Below are positions 40,974 to 48,633 of a DNA stretch of 64,000 bases, one piece after another. How positions within the stretch are numbered: position 1 is the first letter of the stretch; every line of letters starts with the position of its first letter. Origin of the DNA: Ruminococcus sp. (GTDB taxonomy: Bacteria; Bacillota; Clostridia; Oscillospirales; Ruminococcaceae); assembly GCA_017461395.1 (NCBI GenBank), contig JAFTYF010000033.1:62001-126000 (forward strand). Direction: 5' to 3'. A program made the position numbers and the translations under genes. The notes beneath the pieces are model-generated. The model had not been told where the DNA came from, ran no database searches, and saw nothing but the letters and a program-made list of their open reading frames with translations.

Positions 40974-43019
40974 ATGGTGGAGCATCTTGTGGCTTTGGCT
41001 GGAAACCCGAATGTGGGAAAATCAACGGTTTTCAATGAACTTACTGGCATGAAGCAGCATACCGGAAACTGGGCGGGAAAGACCGTTTCAACGGCGGAAG
41101 GACGCTTTGAGCACAACGGAATGAGCTTTATTCTTGCGGATATTCCAGGTGCATATTCTCTCCGCGCCAACTCTGCGGAGGAAGCCGCTGCAAGGGATTT
41201 TATATGCTTCGGAGGTGCGGAGGCAGTCGTTGTTGTGTGCGACGCTACCTGCCTTGAACGTAATCTCAATCTTGTGCTTCAGATAATAGAAGCCGCACCA
41301 AGAACGCTGGTTTGTGTGAATCTTCTTGACGAGGCGGAGAAAAAGGGAATCCGGCTTGATATCGGGCTTCTGGAGGAGCTTCTGGGAGTTCCTGTTGCAG
41401 GAGTTACGGCACGAAGCGGAAAGGGTATCCGTGAGATGTGCAGCCGTCTGTGTGCTCTTGTGAGCGGATCGCCGGAAAATTCTGCCGTACATACGCCGCT
41501 TCCGGACGAAATAGAAAAAGCCGCCGGAATTATCGCAGAAAAGCTTGATAATATCCGGAAGCTCTCAAAAAGAGCCGCTGCACTGAGGATTCTTTCCGGC
41601 GATGAGGAATATCTCCGGAAAGCGGCAGAATACGAGGGGACGGAAATTACCGCAGACAGCGAAATATCGCAGATAATTGAAGATCTTGCGCAAAAAGGCT
41701 ACACACAGGAAAAAATCGCCGACTGTATAATTACAGCCGATGTAGAGCGCAGCCGTGAGATTTCCCGACGTGTTTCGGTAAATACGAAAGGCTCGCCGTA
41801 CAGACGTGACAGGCGTCTTGACAGGATATTTCTCAGCCGCCGCTTCGGAATCCCCGTGATGCTTTTTCTTCTTGCGCTTGTGATGTGGATAACGGTTGCC
41901 GGAGCAAATTATCCGTCTGAGATTCTCGGTGACGCTCTTTTTGCACTCGGAGACAGGATGTCCGAGGGAATGATATCTGCCGGAGCGCCCTCGTGGCTGG
42001 AGGGGGCGCTGATTCAGGGGATATATAAGGTTCTTGCGTGGGTTGTGTCGGTGATGCTTCCGCCAATGGCGATATTTTTCCCGATGTTCACGTTGCTGGA
42101 GGATTCCGGCTATTTACCGAGGGTTGCGTTCAACCTCGACCGATGCTTCCGGTGCTCAGGAGCGTGTGGAAAACAGGCAGTCACAATGGCAATGGGCTTC
42201 GGATGCAATGCGTGCGGAGTTACAGGATGCCGGATAATCGACTCAAAGCGTGAACGTCTCATAGCCATAATAACGAACAGCCTTGTGCCGTGTAACGGAC
42301 GTTTCCCCACAATTATAGCCATTATCACAATGTTTTTCGTGACGGCTTCGGGAGCAGTCTCGTCAGTTTTATCGGCACTGATGCTTCTTGCGGTGATACT
42401 TCTCGGCGTTATGATGACCTTTCTCGTGTCAAAGATATTATCAGCGACCGTTCTGAGAGGAGTTCCCTCATCGTTTACGCTGGAGCTTCCGCCGTATCGC
42501 CGTCCGCAGATAGGAAAAGTTCTAATCCGCTCGATTTTCGATAGAACACTTTTCGTTCTTGCAAGAGCGTGTACAGCAGCGGCTCCGTGCGGACTTATAA
42601 TCTGGATTCTTGCCAACGTTGAGGCAGGAGATAAGTCCTTGCTTGCCCATGCTTCGGAATTCCTCGATCCTTTCGGCAGCTTCATCGGACTGGACGGAGT
42701 AATACTTCTTGGCTTTATACTGGGATTTCCGGCGAATGAGATAGTCGTGCCGATAATTCTGATGACGTATCTTGCACAGGGGAGCCTTACCGAAATAGCG
42801 GACACAGCGGAGCTTCACCGGATACTCACGTCAAACGGCTGGGACATAAAAACGGCAGTTTGCATGGTAATTTTCACGCTGTTTCATTTTCCGTGCGCCA
42901 CGACGTGCATGACGATAAAAAAAGAAACCGGCAGCCTCAAGTGGACTGCCGTGAGTATCATTGTTCCTTTTGCTTTGGGAGTAATTCTGTGTGCTGTCGT
43001 AAATATACTTCCGGTATAA
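40974..43019 (+). CDS. feoB: Ferrous iron transport protein B
   Basis: This 681-residue inner-membrane protein imports Fe2+. The N-terminal G domain has G1 AGNPNVGKSTVFNELTG, G3 DIPGAYSL and a G4-like NLLDEAEKKG. The membrane part has the two gate regions, including PCNGRFPTIIAIITMFFV and DSGYLPRVAFNLDRCFRCSG, and further cysteines (ACGKQAVTMAMGFGCNACGVTGCRI). The ATG at 40974 follows GGAGGTAG. No feoA is adjacent and no FeoA domain is fused, which is less usual in Firmicutes. A TATAAT at 40941 lacks a good -35. No Fur box was recognised. Confidence 0.95.
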   Translation: MVEHLVALAGNPNVGKSTVFNELTGMKQHTGNWAGKTVSTAEGRFEHNGMSFILADIPGAYSLRANSAEEAAARDFICFGGAEAVVVVCDATCLERNLNLVLQIIEAAPRTLVCVNLLDEAEKKGIRLDIGLLEELLGVPVAGVTARSGKGIREMCSRLCALVSGSPENSAVHTPLPDEIEKAAGIIAEKLDNIRKLSKRAAALRILSGDEEYLRKAAEYEGTEITADSEISQIIEDLAQKGYTQEKIADCIITADVERSREISRRVSVNTKGSPYRRDRRLDRIFLSRRFGIPVMLFLLALVMWITVAGANYPSEILGDALFALGDRMSEGMISAGAPSWLEGALIQGIYKVLAWVVSVMLPPMAIFFPMFTLLEDSGYLPRVAFNLDRCFRCSGACGKQAVTMAMGFGCNACGVTGCRIIDSKRERLIAIITNSLVPCNGRFPTIIAIITMFFVTASGAVSSVLSALMLLAVILLGVMMTFLVSKILSATVLRGVPSSFTLELPPYRRPQIGKVLIRSIFDRTLFVLARACTAAAPCGLIIWILANVEAGDKSLLAHASEFLDPFGSFIGLDGVILLGFILGFPANEIVVPIILMTYLAQGSLTEIADTAELHRILTSNGWDIKTAVCMVIFTLFHFPCATTCMTIKKETGSLKWTAVSIIVPFALGVILCAVVNILPV

Positions 43020-43022
43020 TCA

Positions 43023-43274
43023 TTATTCGGCGACGAACCGGATTTTTTCCGTGCGTTTGCTGTCACCGGAGCTAAATGTACTGTAAGTCAGCTCAGCGAC
43101 AATAGTACTGAAAGTTTCATGCCACGAATCCGTGACGATTCTGCCGTTTTTGTAGAAATGCGAAACCTTCACCGGAATATCTCTGATAAAGAACGAAATT
43201 ATCAGCATATGCGCAGCTGAAACAAGCTGAACCGCCGGAATTATCCGGAGTGCACGTCTGATATGCTTACTCAT
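43023..43274 (-). CDS. Small membrane protein of unknown function (83 aa)
   Basis: No family is recognised. The 83-residue protein starts with a basic stretch (MSKHIRRALRII), has one hydrophobic helix (AVQLVSAAHMLIISFFI) and an outer or inner tail rich in Ser and Thr (FYKNGRIVTDSWHETFST). AAAGG lies 9 nt before the ATG. It begins 22 nt after the deoD stop, so it is probably the last gene of the cysE operon. It is convergent with feoB, three bases from its end. The coding call rests on the binding site and position only. Confidence 0.55.
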   Translation of the reverse strand: MSKHIRRALRIIPAVQLVSAAHMLIISFFIRDIPVKVSHFYKNGRIVTDSWHETFSTIVAELTYSTFSSGDSKRTEKIRFVAE

Positions 43275-43296
43275 AGCTTATACCTTTTGTATAGGA

Positions 43297-44010
43297 TTAT
43301 ACTTCTATTTTTATAGCCGCCTCCAGGGCAATTTCCATCATATCTCTGAAAGTCGTCTGACGTTCCTCAGCGGTAGTCGCAAGACCTCTGAGAGGGCAGT
43401 CCGAAACAGTAAGGATGCACAGAGCATTTTTTCCGGCTCTTGCGGCATTCATGTAGAGCGCAGCGGCTTCCATTTCGATGCCGAGAACGCCCATTTTCTG
43501 CCACTGAGCAAGGCTGCTGCTGTCGTCGTAGAAAGTGTCGCTGCTGAGGATATTTCCGGCATGGAAGGTACATCCCTTTTCTTCGGCGGCACTTACTGCG
43601 GCGGAAATAAGCTTCCATGACGCAGTAGGAGCATAGGTTCCCGGCAGACGGTACTGAGCCGCATAGTTTGAATTTGTGCTTGCGCTTACGCCGATGATAA
43701 CGTCACGGAGCTCAATATTATCAGCGACAGCGCCGGCTGTTCCGACGCGGATGATATTTTCAACGCCGTACTCGTTGAAAAGCTCCCACGAGTAGATGCC
43801 GATAGAGGGCATACCCATGCCGCTGCCCTGAACAGAAACGGGTACTCCCTTGTAGGTGCCTGTGTAACCGAGCATTCCCCTGACTTCGTTGTAGCAGACG
43901 GGATTTTCGAGATAATTTTCGGCAATGAACTTAGCTCTCAGCGGATCTCCCGGCATGAGGACTGTTTTTGCAATATCGCCCATTTTTGCGTTGTTGTGTG
44001 CTGTCGGCAT
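43297..44010 (-). CDS. deoD: Purine-nucleoside phosphorylase, DeoD type
   Basis: The 237-residue enzyme cleaves purine nucleosides with phosphate to base and ribose-1-phosphate. It has PTAHNNAKMGDIAKTVLMPGDPLRAKFIAENYL, the phosphate-binding RVGTAGAV, the purine site GVLGIEMEAAALYMNA and the acid residue in VSDCPLRGLATTAEERQTTF. This is the hexameric short type. AAGGAGGTC precedes the ATG. Confidence 0.97.
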   Translation of the reverse strand: MPTAHNNAKMGDIAKTVLMPGDPLRAKFIAENYLENPVCYNEVRGMLGYTGTYKGVPVSVQGSGMGMPSIGIYSWELFNEYGVENIIRVGTAGAVADNIELRDVIIGVSASTNSNYAAQYRLPGTYAPTASWKLISAAVSAAEEKGCTFHAGNILSSDTFYDDSSSLAQWQKMGVLGIEMEAAALYMNAARAGKNALCILTVSDCPLRGLATTAEERQTTFRDMMEIALEAAIKIEV

Positions 44011-44034
44011 AATATGACCTCCTTGTTTTTGGTT

Positions 44035-44847
44035 TTATTTTTTTAGCAGATTAGCTTCACCGGAGTTGAGACTGATAATCTCGCCGTTTGGAAGCTCAAC
44101 CATGAGACTAGCGTTTCTGTCTATTCCTACTGCCGTGCCGCTGAGGATTTTTCCGCCGGATTCAGCAGTTATGCGCTTTCCTGTCAGGAATTCGCGCTGA
44201 CGGTATTCGGTGATATAGCTGCGATTTTCGATTTTTTCGAGCCATATATCGAGGTTTTTCAGAACTGCGGCACAAAGAGCATTTTTGTCGGGGATATTTC
44301 CGGTTTCATCCTCAATTGAGGACGCACGGAGTTTGAGTTCGTCATCAAGCTCATCGTTTATGGATCGGATGTTTATTCCGATGCCGATAACGACGTAATC
44401 AAGGGATTTTCCGTTTGTACTTATGGCAGATTCCGTGAGGATTCCGCTGATTTTTTTTCCATTGAGATAAAGATCGTTCACCCATTTTATCTGTACCTCG
44501 CAGCCGCAGAGTTCCTCAACTGCAATAGCTGCTGCCACTGCGGCGGCAGAGGTTATCATCGGTGCAAATTTTATATCGAATTCCGGACGGACGATCACGC
44601 TCATGTAAAGACCTTTTCCCGCCGGAGAAACAAATCTGCGGTCAAATCTTCCCCTGCCGGATGTCTGGGAATCAGCGATAACTGCGGTTCCGTGAGGAGC
44701 CCCCTCTGCGGCGAGCTTTTTTGCTTCATTATTGGTGGAATCGGTTTCATCGAGGACGATGATTTTTCTTTCCTGATTTTCTCCGGAAAGTCCTGAGAGA
44801 ATAGCTTTTGCTGAAATTTTTTCAGAATTTTCATCATTAAGACTCAT
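44035..44847 (-). CDS. birA: Biotin--[acetyl-CoA-carboxylase] ligase
   Basis: The 270-residue ligase attaches biotin to carboxylase carrier proteins. It has LDETDSTNNEAKKLA, the biotinyl-AMP loop SGRGRFDRRFVSPAGKGLYMSV, IKWVNDLYLNGKKISGILTE, VIGIGINI and the SH3-like end GTAVGIDRNASLMVELPNG. The segment before the catalytic domain is only about 30 residues and has no helix-turn-helix. The protein is therefore a monofunctional (class I) ligase, not a DNA-binding repressor. It follows rlmH after 14 nt. Confidence 0.95.
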   Translation of the reverse strand: MSLNDENSEKISAKAILSGLSGENQERKIIVLDETDSTNNEAKKLAAEGAPHGTAVIADSQTSGRGRFDRRFVSPAGKGLYMSVIVRPEFDIKFAPMITSAAAVAAAIAVEELCGCEVQIKWVNDLYLNGKKISGILTESAISTNGKSLDYVVIGIGINIRSINDELDDELKLRASSIEDETGNIPDKNALCAAVLKNLDIWLEKIENRSYITEYRQREFLTGKRITAESGGKILSGTAVGIDRNASLMVELPNGEIISLNSGEANLLKK

Positions 44848-44861
44848 TGTAACACCTCCTG

Positions 44862-45335
44862 TTATTTATGATATTTACCTCCTTCGGCGATCTGGAATGA
44901 GCGATAGATCTGTTCCAGAAGCATAACTCTTGCCAGCTGATGCGGAAAGGTCATAGGCGACATGGAAAGGCGCAGACTGCCCATTTGCTTGATCTCGCTG
45001 TCGAGACCGAAGGAGCTGCCAATGATAAACGTAATTGTGCTGTGTCCGCTTACAGCTGCTTCGGATATTTTTGCCGAAAGCTGCGGACTGGAAAGCATTT
45101 TTCCCTCGATGCACATAGGGATAATAAAGCCCTTTGCGAATCGTTTTATCTGTTCGCCCTCTTTTTTTAGGGCGGAAAGAATTTCCTTTTCAGACGGCGA
45201 ATCACCAAGACGGCACTCGTCAAGCTCATGAAGCTCGAAAGTGCAGTAGCGTGAGAGCCGTTTTATATATTCTGCACAGGCATTTCTGAGATAATCCTCT
45301 TTAAGCTTGCCTATCACGATAAGATTAATTGTCAT
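44862..45335 (-). CDS. rlmH: 23S rRNA (pseudouridine1915-N3)-methyltransferase RlmH
   Basis: The 157-residue SPOUT methyltransferase starts TINLIVIGKLKEDYLRNACAEYIKRLSRY. It has the knot region ITFIIGSSFGLDSEIKQMGSLRLSMSPMTFPHQLARVMLLEQIYRSFQI and ends GGKYHK. It methylates the pseudouridine in helix 69. Its ATG overlaps the yycJ-like stop by one base (TGATG). Confidence 0.97.
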   Translation of the reverse strand: MTINLIVIGKLKEDYLRNACAEYIKRLSRYCTFELHELDECRLGDSPSEKEILSALKKEGEQIKRFAKGFIIPMCIEGKMLSSPQLSAKISEAAVSGHSTITFIIGSSFGLDSEIKQMGSLRLSMSPMTFPHQLARVMLLEQIYRSFQIAEGGKYHK

Positions 45336-46120
45336 CAGAAAATCACCGTTCCTCCGCTGCTTTTTACGGGAGCCACACCCAGCAGATAATCCTTGAAGAA
45401 TTTATACTGGGACAGGCTGTTTTTCACTGTATTTTCGGCTATATCGGGACGGTTGTTGTCCTGACTGAGATGTCCGAGGATAAAATGCGTCGTACCTCTT
45501 TCGATAAGTCTTCCGATCTGAGCGGCGCAGTCGTTGTTGGAAAGATGACCGTTCTGCGAGAGTATACGTTCCTTGAGATAGAGCGGATAAGGCCCTGTAC
45601 GGAGCATATTTTCGTCGTAATTTGCTTCTATGAGCACAAGACGGCAGCCGGTAAGTGCCTGATCGACCTCCGGAGTAACATGGCCGAGATCTGTACATAC
45701 AGCGCAGTATTTGTCGTCGGCTGTATGTATCCTGTAGCCGCAGCTCTGAATTGTATCATGCGGCGTGTTGAAGCAGGAAAGTTCCGAGCCTCCGCAGGCG
45801 ATAGTGATGCCGTTCATGTCGATAATATTGGATGCAGGAGCGATCTTTCCGGCTTCGTATAGTCTCTGGAGAGTACGCTTCTGACCGTATACAGGCATTC
45901 CCGTCTTTTTAGTCAGCATAGCAAGACCAGCAGTATGATCGCTGTGTTCGTGGGTAATGAATACCGCACGGATCGCAGCAAGCGGAATATTATTGACTGC
46001 AAGAGCCTCTGAAAGCTGCCGGAAGCTCGCACCGCAGTCGATGAGAACGCCTTCTTTTTCTGTTCCGATGAACGTGGAATTTCCTTTGCTGGAGCTGAAC
46101 AGGGGATAAATTCGTGCCAT
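45335..46120 (-). CDS. MBL-fold metallo-hydrolase, YycJ/WalJ-like
   Basis: The 261-residue metallo-beta-lactamase-fold enzyme begins YPLFSSSKGNSTFIGTEKEGVLIDCGASFRQL. It has the metal motif FITHEHSDHTAGLAML and later histidines in TPHDTIQSCGY, SNNDC and LGHLSQDN. This matches YycJ/WalJ, a predicted 5'-3' DNA exonuclease that in Firmicutes lies near rlmH and the walRK operon. Here rlmH is adjacent but walRK is not seen. Confidence 0.92.
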   Translation of the reverse strand: MARIYPLFSSSKGNSTFIGTEKEGVLIDCGASFRQLSEALAVNNIPLAAIRAVFITHEHSDHTAGLAMLTKKTGMPVYGQKRTLQRLYEAGKIAPASNIIDMNGITIACGGSELSCFNTPHDTIQSCGYRIHTADDKYCAVCTDLGHVTPEVDQALTGCRLVLIEANYDENMLRTGPYPLYLKERILSQNGHLSNNDCAAQIGRLIERGTTHFILGHLSQDNNRPDIAENTVKNSLSQYKFFKDYLLGVAPVKSSGGTVIF

Positions 46121-46165
46121 GCTGTTAAAAATCTCTCTTTCGTAGAACGATATATTTTTGAAGAA

Positions 46166-47581
46166 TTATTTTTTAGTCAGAACTGTACCCTGACGTGTTT
46201 CCTTGACCTCGTAGCCGAGAGCCTCGATCTTTGCACGGATCTCGTCTGCAAGAGCGAAATTCTTGTCCTTACGGGCAGCCTTTCTTTCTTCAACAAGAGC
46301 CATGACATCTTCGGGGATATCGTCTGTGTTGTCCTCAGATTCTGCTGCCTTTGCAGCATTTTCGATAAGATCAAGACCAAGAACCTTGTCAAATTCCTTT
46401 ATAAGCGCAAGCTTTACTGCGGCATTTGCGCCGGATTTGAGGACATCATAAAGAGCCGTAATTGCAAGCGATGTATTGAGATCGTTGTCAAGAGCGTCAG
46501 TGAAAAGCTTCATCAGGCGGTCGTATTCAACCTTGTCGATATCACCGCCCTGTTCCTTTGTGAGCGGAGCTATCTTTGCGATGAGCTTGTTGTATGAAAC
46601 AACGGCATTGTCGAGGTTTTCCCATGAGAAAACGAGTGACTTTCTGTAGTGAGAAAGCAGACAGAAGAAGCGGTAAACTACCGGCAGATAGCCCTTTTCT
46701 TCGAGGAGCGAAACCGTCAGGAACTCTCCGCTTGACTTGCTCATCTTGCCGCTGTTTGTATTCAGGTGATGAACGTGGAACCAGTAATTGCACCATTCAT
46801 GTCCGAGATAAGCCTCGCTCTGAGCAATTTCGTTAGTGTGGTGCGGGAAAGCATTGTCGATTCCGCCGCAGTGAAGATCGAGATATTCACCGAGATTCTT
46901 CATGCTTATGCAGGAGCACTCAATGTGCCAGCCGGGATATCCGACGCCCCACGGAGAATCCCATTTAAGCTCCTGATCGTCGAACTTGGAGCGTGTGAAC
47001 CAGAGAACGAAGTCAGCCTTATTGCGCTTGTATTCGTCGTTTTCAACGCCGTCACGGACGCCTACTGCGAGATCTTCCTCCTTGAAGTCATTGAAAACGT
47101 AGTATTTGTCGAGCTTGGAAGTATCAAAGTAGATATTTCCGCCAGCCTGATATGCGTAGCCTTTTTCGAGGAGTGAGGAAATCACCTTGATAAACTCGTC
47201 GATATAGCTTGTAGCCGGAACAACAACATCCGGAGTTTTTATGTTAAGCTTTTTGCAGTCGTTAAAGAAAGCATTTGTGTAGAATTCAGCGATTTCCATG
47301 ACAGTCTTGTGCTCACGCTTTGCGCCCTTGAGCATTTTGTCGTCGCCGGTATCGCCGTCGGATGTAAGATGTCCGACATCGGTGATATTCATTACACGCT
47401 TTACGTCAAGACCTGTGAAGCGGAGATATTTTTCGAGGATATCCTCCATGATATAGCTTCTGAGGTTTCCGATGTGAGCGAAGTGATAAACCGTAGGGCC
47501 GCAGGTGTACATACTCACCTTGCCCTCAAAGCGTGGGATGAAATCTTCCTTTTTATGTGAAAGTGAATTATAAAGCTGCAT
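46166..47581 (-). CDS. cysS: Cysteinyl-tRNA synthetase
   Basis: The 471-residue class I synthetase has the first zinc cysteine in YTCGPTVYHFAHIGNLRSYI with the HIGN signature. Further zinc ligands are in WHIECSCISM and GGIDNAFPHHTNEIAQSEA. The KMSKS loop is NTNSGKMSKSSGEFLTV, and the C-terminal helical anticodon domain ends with RQGTVLTKK. It follows cysE after 23 nt, so cysteine synthesis and charging share a transcript. Confidence 0.97.
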   Translation of the reverse strand: MQLYNSLSHKKEDFIPRFEGKVSMYTCGPTVYHFAHIGNLRSYIMEDILEKYLRFTGLDVKRVMNITDVGHLTSDGDTGDDKMLKGAKREHKTVMEIAEFYTNAFFNDCKKLNIKTPDVVVPATSYIDEFIKVISSLLEKGYAYQAGGNIYFDTSKLDKYYVFNDFKEEDLAVGVRDGVENDEYKRNKADFVLWFTRSKFDDQELKWDSPWGVGYPGWHIECSCISMKNLGEYLDLHCGGIDNAFPHHTNEIAQSEAYLGHEWCNYWFHVHHLNTNSGKMSKSSGEFLTVSLLEEKGYLPVVYRFFCLLSHYRKSLVFSWENLDNAVVSYNKLIAKIAPLTKEQGGDIDKVEYDRLMKLFTDALDNDLNTSLAITALYDVLKSGANAAVKLALIKEFDKVLGLDLIENAAKAAESEDNTDDIPEDVMALVEERKAARKDKNFALADEIRAKIEALGYEVKETRQGTVLTKK

Positions 47582-47604
47582 ATTTATCTGTCCTTTCTGG
47601 AATG

Positions 47605-48261
47605 TCAGTTTTTATCTGTATTATCAAGCTGTTTTTTTATATGTTCAATTTCCGCACGCATACGGCAGAGTTCCTGTGAAACGGGATCGGGAATGTGAAT
47701 CTGGTCGATATCCTGAGTAACTGTATGTCCTTTGATCCTTGCGCCGTTTTTCTTTACTACTCTTGCCGGAACTCCGACAGCAGTACAGTTATCGGGAATC
47801 TCATTGAGAACAACGGCATTTGCGGCGATTTTAACGTTGTTTCCGACCTTGAACGGGCCGAGGACCTTAGCTCCGGCGCCGACAAGAACGTTATTGCCGA
47901 GAGTAGGGTGACGCTTGCCCTTATCCTTACCGGTACCGCCGAGAGTTGCTCCCTGATAGATGAGACAATTGTCGCCGATAATGGTAGTTTCACCGATAAC
48001 CACGCCCATTCCGTGATCTATGAAAAGTCCCTTGCCTATCTGAGCGCCGGGATGAATTTCAATGCCGGTACGTCTGCGGGCATTCTGTGAAATTATGCGA
48101 GCTGTGGTGAACATTCCGTGCTTGTAGAACCAGTGAGCAATGCGATAACTTCTGATAGCAACAAGGCTTGGATAAGTCATGAGAATTTCAAAGGCATTTC
48201 GTGCTGCCGGATCTCTTTCTTTTATGAGCCGGATATCACGGCGTATATTTTTAAAAAGCAT
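47605..48261 (-). CDS. cysE: Serine O-acetyltransferase
   Basis: The 218-residue protein makes O-acetylserine, the cysteine precursor. The N-terminal helical part contains ARNAFEILMTYPSLVAIRSYRIAHWFYKH. The left-handed beta helix has IEIHPGAQIGKGLFIDHGMGVVIGETTIIGDN, the catalytic LGGTGKDKGKRHPTLGNNV and the coenzyme A segment IPDNCTAVGVPARVV. It is the first gene of the run cysE-cysS-yycJ-rlmH-birA-deoD. AAGGAG precedes the ATG. The 5' leader is about 50 nt, too short for a T-box. Confidence 0.96.
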   Translation of the reverse strand: MLFKNIRRDIRLIKERDPAARNAFEILMTYPSLVAIRSYRIAHWFYKHGMFTTARIISQNARRRTGIEIHPGAQIGKGLFIDHGMGVVIGETTIIGDNCLIYQGATLGGTGKDKGKRHPTLGNNVLVGAGAKVLGPFKVGNNVKIAANAVVLNEIPDNCTAVGVPARVVKKNGARIKGHTVTQDIDQIHIPDPVSQELCRMRAEIEHIKKQLDNTDKN

Positions 48262-48315
48262 ATATTGAATAATACTCCTTATATCAGAATAAAACGCACA
48301 TAATGCGTCACTTAT

Positions 48316-48344
48316 ATTATATACAATTTGATGAATTATGTCAA
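48316..48344 (-). promoter_or_regulatory. SigA-type promoter of the cysE operon
   Basis: On the minus strand TTGACA (48344-48339), 17 nt, TATAAT (48321-48316). Confidence 0.88.
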
Positions 48345-48459
48345 GAAAAATAAAATATCCCGACGTCCCGCAATGATTTTAATTCGGATTTCTGAATGCG
48401 TAATTCGTAATTATGATGTCGGCATTCGCCGGCGGATTAAAAAAATTCCGGAAACAATT

Positions 48460-48532
48460 GCAGGGACGCCCATTGGGTGTCCGCAGAGAAAACAATTCAT
48501 GAAATTTACACGGGCGCACACATGGGTGCACC
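48460..48532. repeat. Two hairpin repeats of the GTAG-type family (variant heads)
   Basis: GCAGGGACGCCCATTGGG with TGTCCGC (48460-48484) has head GCAG instead of GTAG. GGGCGCACACATGGGTGC with ACC (48512-48532) has no head. AT-rich repeat GTAATTCGTAATTATG lies nearby (48401-48416). They fill the divergent gap between cysE and the CE2 gene; no gene is seen there. Confidence 0.6.
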
Positions 48533-48573
48533 TTGCTGATTGTAAATAAACGATGAAATTTTCCCTGTAATAC

Positions 48574-48602
48574 TTGAAAAAAACTCCATAATGATGTATA
48601 AT
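48574..48602 (+). promoter_or_regulatory. SigA-type promoter of the CE2 esterase
   Basis: TTGAAA (48574-48579), 17 nt, TATAAT (48597-48602). Confidence 0.82.
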
Positions 48603-48633
48603 TAATATATATTTTTTGTCAGGAGATGAAAAC

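Noticed and set aside
48262..48344. Cysteine T-box before cysE-cysS
   Set aside because: The leader is only about 50 nt and has no T-box sequence.
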